In this document: in pieces, positions 61,958-64,000 of the stretch
Layout: each line of letters starts with the position of its first letter
How positions within the stretch are numbered: the first letter of the stretch is position 1
Assembly (NCBI RefSeq): GCF_000372725.1
Contig: NW_005201349.1
Location: 184,790-248,789, forward strand
Source of the DNA: Emiliania huxleyi CCMP1516
Lineage: Eukaryota > Haptophyta > Isochrysidales > Noelaerhabdaceae
Length of the DNA: 64,000 bases
Reading direction: 5' to 3'
The notes under the pieces: model-generated
What the model saw: only the letters and a program-made list of their open reading frames with translations
What the model was told of the DNA's origin: nothing
Database searches by the model: none
Translations under genes and position numbers: made by a program

Positions 61958-62337
61958 GCTTCGGTGTGAATCACGCCCGCTGTGAAAACATTTGGCGGGG
62001 GATTTTTTCGCCAGTCAATAGAGCATGAAAATACCTTTCAGACGGTACCTTTCTGTCCTCCAGAGTCGAAGAACTCGACCGGTGGCTGGCCGCCAAAGTG
62101 GCTGGACGGCGCCGCGGCGCACACTGGTGAGCCGCGGAGCACACCAAGGGAGCTGTCCTCGGCGCAGCCGATCAGCTCCCGCGGCCTGGGTGATGGCAGT
62201 GGCACTCTCTGAGGCTCCCTGATTTTTTCTGGTATTTGTTGAGCACTCTCTGGTCACCATCGCCGGGCGAGCCTGGCTCTCGCTGCACAGCGGCGCGACC
62301 CGCGGTGAGGCTGCCGATCGTCGAACTGGGCTTAGCT

Positions 62338-62388
62338 CTCAGTCAAGATATTGTGCATATGGTCGGTCTCTACAATATCTTGACTGAG
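62338..62388. other. Perfect 17-bp hairpin
   Basis: Arms CTCAGTCAAGATATTGT (62338-62354) and ACAATATCTTGACTGAG (62372-62388) are exact complements around a 17-base loop. Flanks extend the symmetry weakly (CTGCCGAT near 62311, ATCGGCAG near 62401). The arms are AT-rich in GC-rich DNA. Confidence 0.75.
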
Positions 62389-62583
62389 CACGACCGATGA
62401 ATCGGCAGCACGGAGACAGGAAGGCTCGCTGTGTGAGTCGGCCACGCAGAGGGTCGGAACCTGGGTCGCAAGAGGTTACCTGGACTGCCTCCGTCCAAAT
62501 GCGGCGGGCCGCAAAAGTGCTAAAAAATTTCTGAGGAGGGTGTGTGTGTGTGTGTGAGCGTGTGTGAGGTGTGTGTGTGAGAC

Positions 62584-62589
<6 letters not shown>

Positions 62590-62640
<51 letters not shown>
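62590..62640. repeat. (GT)n microsatellite
   Basis: About 25 GT units. Confidence 0.95.
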
Positions 62641-62642
<2 letters not shown>

Positions 62643-63078
62643 CTCTGTTTTCTTTAAATTCTTTCTTTCTTTCTTTCTTTCTCTGTGTGTGGGAGGGCGC
62701 CTGGGTCTAAATTTAGTGCGTGTGAATGAACTTTAGTGATAGTTTAGTGCGCTATTTAGTGTGTGTTCGAGTGCGTATATAGAGAGTTCTCCTTCTCCCG
62801 GTCATCGCTCACCGCGGAACCGGAAAGGGTGTGGTGGAAGCGGGGCACCGGGGCGGCTGCGATCCCTTGCTCTCGCGGCTTCTCCCGCCTAGCTAGCATG
62901 CGGGGAGAGCGGCATTGTGCACGCTCGGAGCAGAGTGCATTAACGGAGTCGCTTAGGCGGCTCCGATGGAGTGCCGGTGTGTTTGCCAGTCGAGGCACGA
63001 GAATTCTTTATCACGGCGTTCAGGACTACGCTGTGTCGAGCACAGCTAAAAGGGCATACGAGGGAGCTCTCGATCGCC

Positions 63079-63951
63079 ATGCTTTCTGCCGACAAGGACA
63101 AGCTCGAGCGCGAGTACCGGAAGCGCATGCTCCAGATCCGGGAGCGCGAGCTCGTCTACTACATCTCGAACAGCAACAACATCGCGACGCTCTCGGCGCT
63201 GCTGCTCGGCTGCACCGTCTCCTTCCTGATCGACCAGGCCAACGAGTCGTTCGACCTGAACTGTGTCGACCTCTCCAGCGGCGACGACATCCTCGACTGC
63301 AGCGAGCAGGTCCTGCTGGGCAACGGGGGGCAAGGAAACACGCACTACTTCTCCGAGCTGCTCCTCCCGTTCCTCATCCTGTTTTGCACCTTCCAGACCT
63401 CCCTCTCCTGCTGGGGCTCGATGCTCATCTCGATGCTAGCGCCACGGCTAGTGCTGCACGGCCCTCCCTCACTCGCGCCGCGCAGCACCTTCCCCGAACG
63501 TTCTTGGAACCTTCCGCTGTAGGCTCGCGCTGCACGGTCCTCCGTCCCACTTCTCGTACGTCGTGGACGCGGTGGAGGAGGAGTTCGAGCACCTGCGGTC
63601 CATCCTCGCGACTTCTCTCGCGACTTTCATGGTGATCCCTCTCTTCTGGGCCTTTGCAAACCTGCACGAGGGCCTCGCCTTCCTCCTCCCCGCCCGAGTT
63701 CAAATTGAGAGGCGATCCATTATTAACAGGCATGAGGGCGTCGCCTCACTCCTCTCTGTCCTCTTCATCGTCCTCCTCCTCCTCCTCCGCGTCGTGTTCG
63801 TCCGCCTCGAGCGATCCTTCGTCCTGCCAGACGCCAAGAAGATCACCGGCCGCTGGTGCGTCGATGTAGCCAGCCCTTGCGCTATGAGTCTCGTCGCCGT
63901 TTCGAACACAAGCTCGCCGATCTCCGCGAGATTATCCGAGACTTGCGCTGA
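63079..63951 (+). CDS. Four-TM membrane protein (same layout as 56787)
   Basis: Exons 63079-63446 and from 63523, joined by a 76-nt GC-AG intron. The N-terminus is a charged helix (DKDKLEREYRKRMLQIRERE). Spans follow near NIATLSALLLGCTVSFLI, LLLPFLILFCTFQTSL, SLATFMVIPLFWAFANL and SVLFIVLLLLLRVVFV. A loop with LALHGPPS lies between spans 2 and 3. A sensible C-terminus (SRRRFEHKLADLREIIRDL, stop at 63949) lies in another frame, so a further small intron near 63850-63880 is likely, but I could not place it. The intron at 63447 begins with a diverged copy of the start of exon 2. Function unknown. Confidence 0.6.
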
Positions 63952-64000
63952 GGAGCGCCACGCTGCGTTCTTGATCTCACCACCGGCCACCAGGTTCGCG

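Larger units (their letters stand above)
61958..63078. other. Intergenic
   Basis: No gene recognised. It contains a perfect hairpin (62338-62388), a (GT)n tract (about 62590-62640), a TTTC run (62660-62685), and TTTAGTG repeats (62708-62760). Confidence 0.5.

Overview
The window is nuclear DNA from a GC-rich eukaryotic alga, taken from a draft scaffold with two 100-base gaps (4592-4691 and 50740-50839). Genes have short spliceosomal introns, many with GC-AG instead of GT-AG ends. There is an intact CEP104-type ciliary gene, so the organism probably makes flagella. There is also a protein with a plastid-type leader, plus abundant minisatellites and (GT)n tracts. I infer a haptophyte-like alga (Emiliania, Chrysochromulina or Prymnesium type); another secondary-plastid alga is possible. 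I recognise no rRNA, tRNA, CRISPR array or virus.

Layout. 0-13 kb: a kinase-fold (APH/CHK-like) gene entering from the left, a 1,030-base direct repeat present twice (3562-4591 and 11846-12875), an intron-bearing IS630/Tc1-type transposase, and an NHL-repeat plus BTB protein. 13-18.6 kb: a compact gene block with an unknown Cys-rich protein divergent from a RING-H2 ligase, then an LPLAT/DGAT2-like acyltransferase facing a wax-synthase-like MBOAT. 18.6-21.5 kb: repeat-rich spacer. 21.6-23.4 kb: tandem CCCH zinc-finger protein. 25.1-32 kb: a ten-exon CEP104 gene tail-to-tail with a phosphatidylinositol 4-kinase. 32-43.3 kb: a region organised as nested inverted repeats about a centre near 37.4 kb. 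It contains a PH-like gene, a U-box gene, a FYVE-like gene, a 5'-damaged sulfatase and a plastid-type protein. 45-47 kb: an RBR ubiquitin ligase, followed by a GC-poor LINE-like remnant. 49-54.4 kb: J-domain, lipoyl-domain and EF-hand/repeat genes around a gap, with a near-identical inverted duplication. 56-64 kb: two four-TM membrane proteins, a Cys-rich/Pro-rich protein and a Popeye/cNMP-binding gene with an apparent frameshift.

The most interesting signal concerns how introns arise. The plastid-type gene at 42.3 kb has a partial inverted copy at 32.3-32.7 kb. In that copy a 302-base element has landed inside exon 1 and is flanked by a 10-base direct repeat. Its ends are exactly GT...AG, so it would splice out cleanly, while the uninterrupted site survives at 42.38 kb. 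A 258-base intron in the kinase gene also lies between perfect 10-base repeats. Separately, several short introns (71-76 nt, mostly GC-AG) begin with a diverged copy of the first 18-25 bases of the following exon. Together these suggest two recent routes of intron gain in one locus: insertion of introner-like elements, and tandem duplication of exon sequence.
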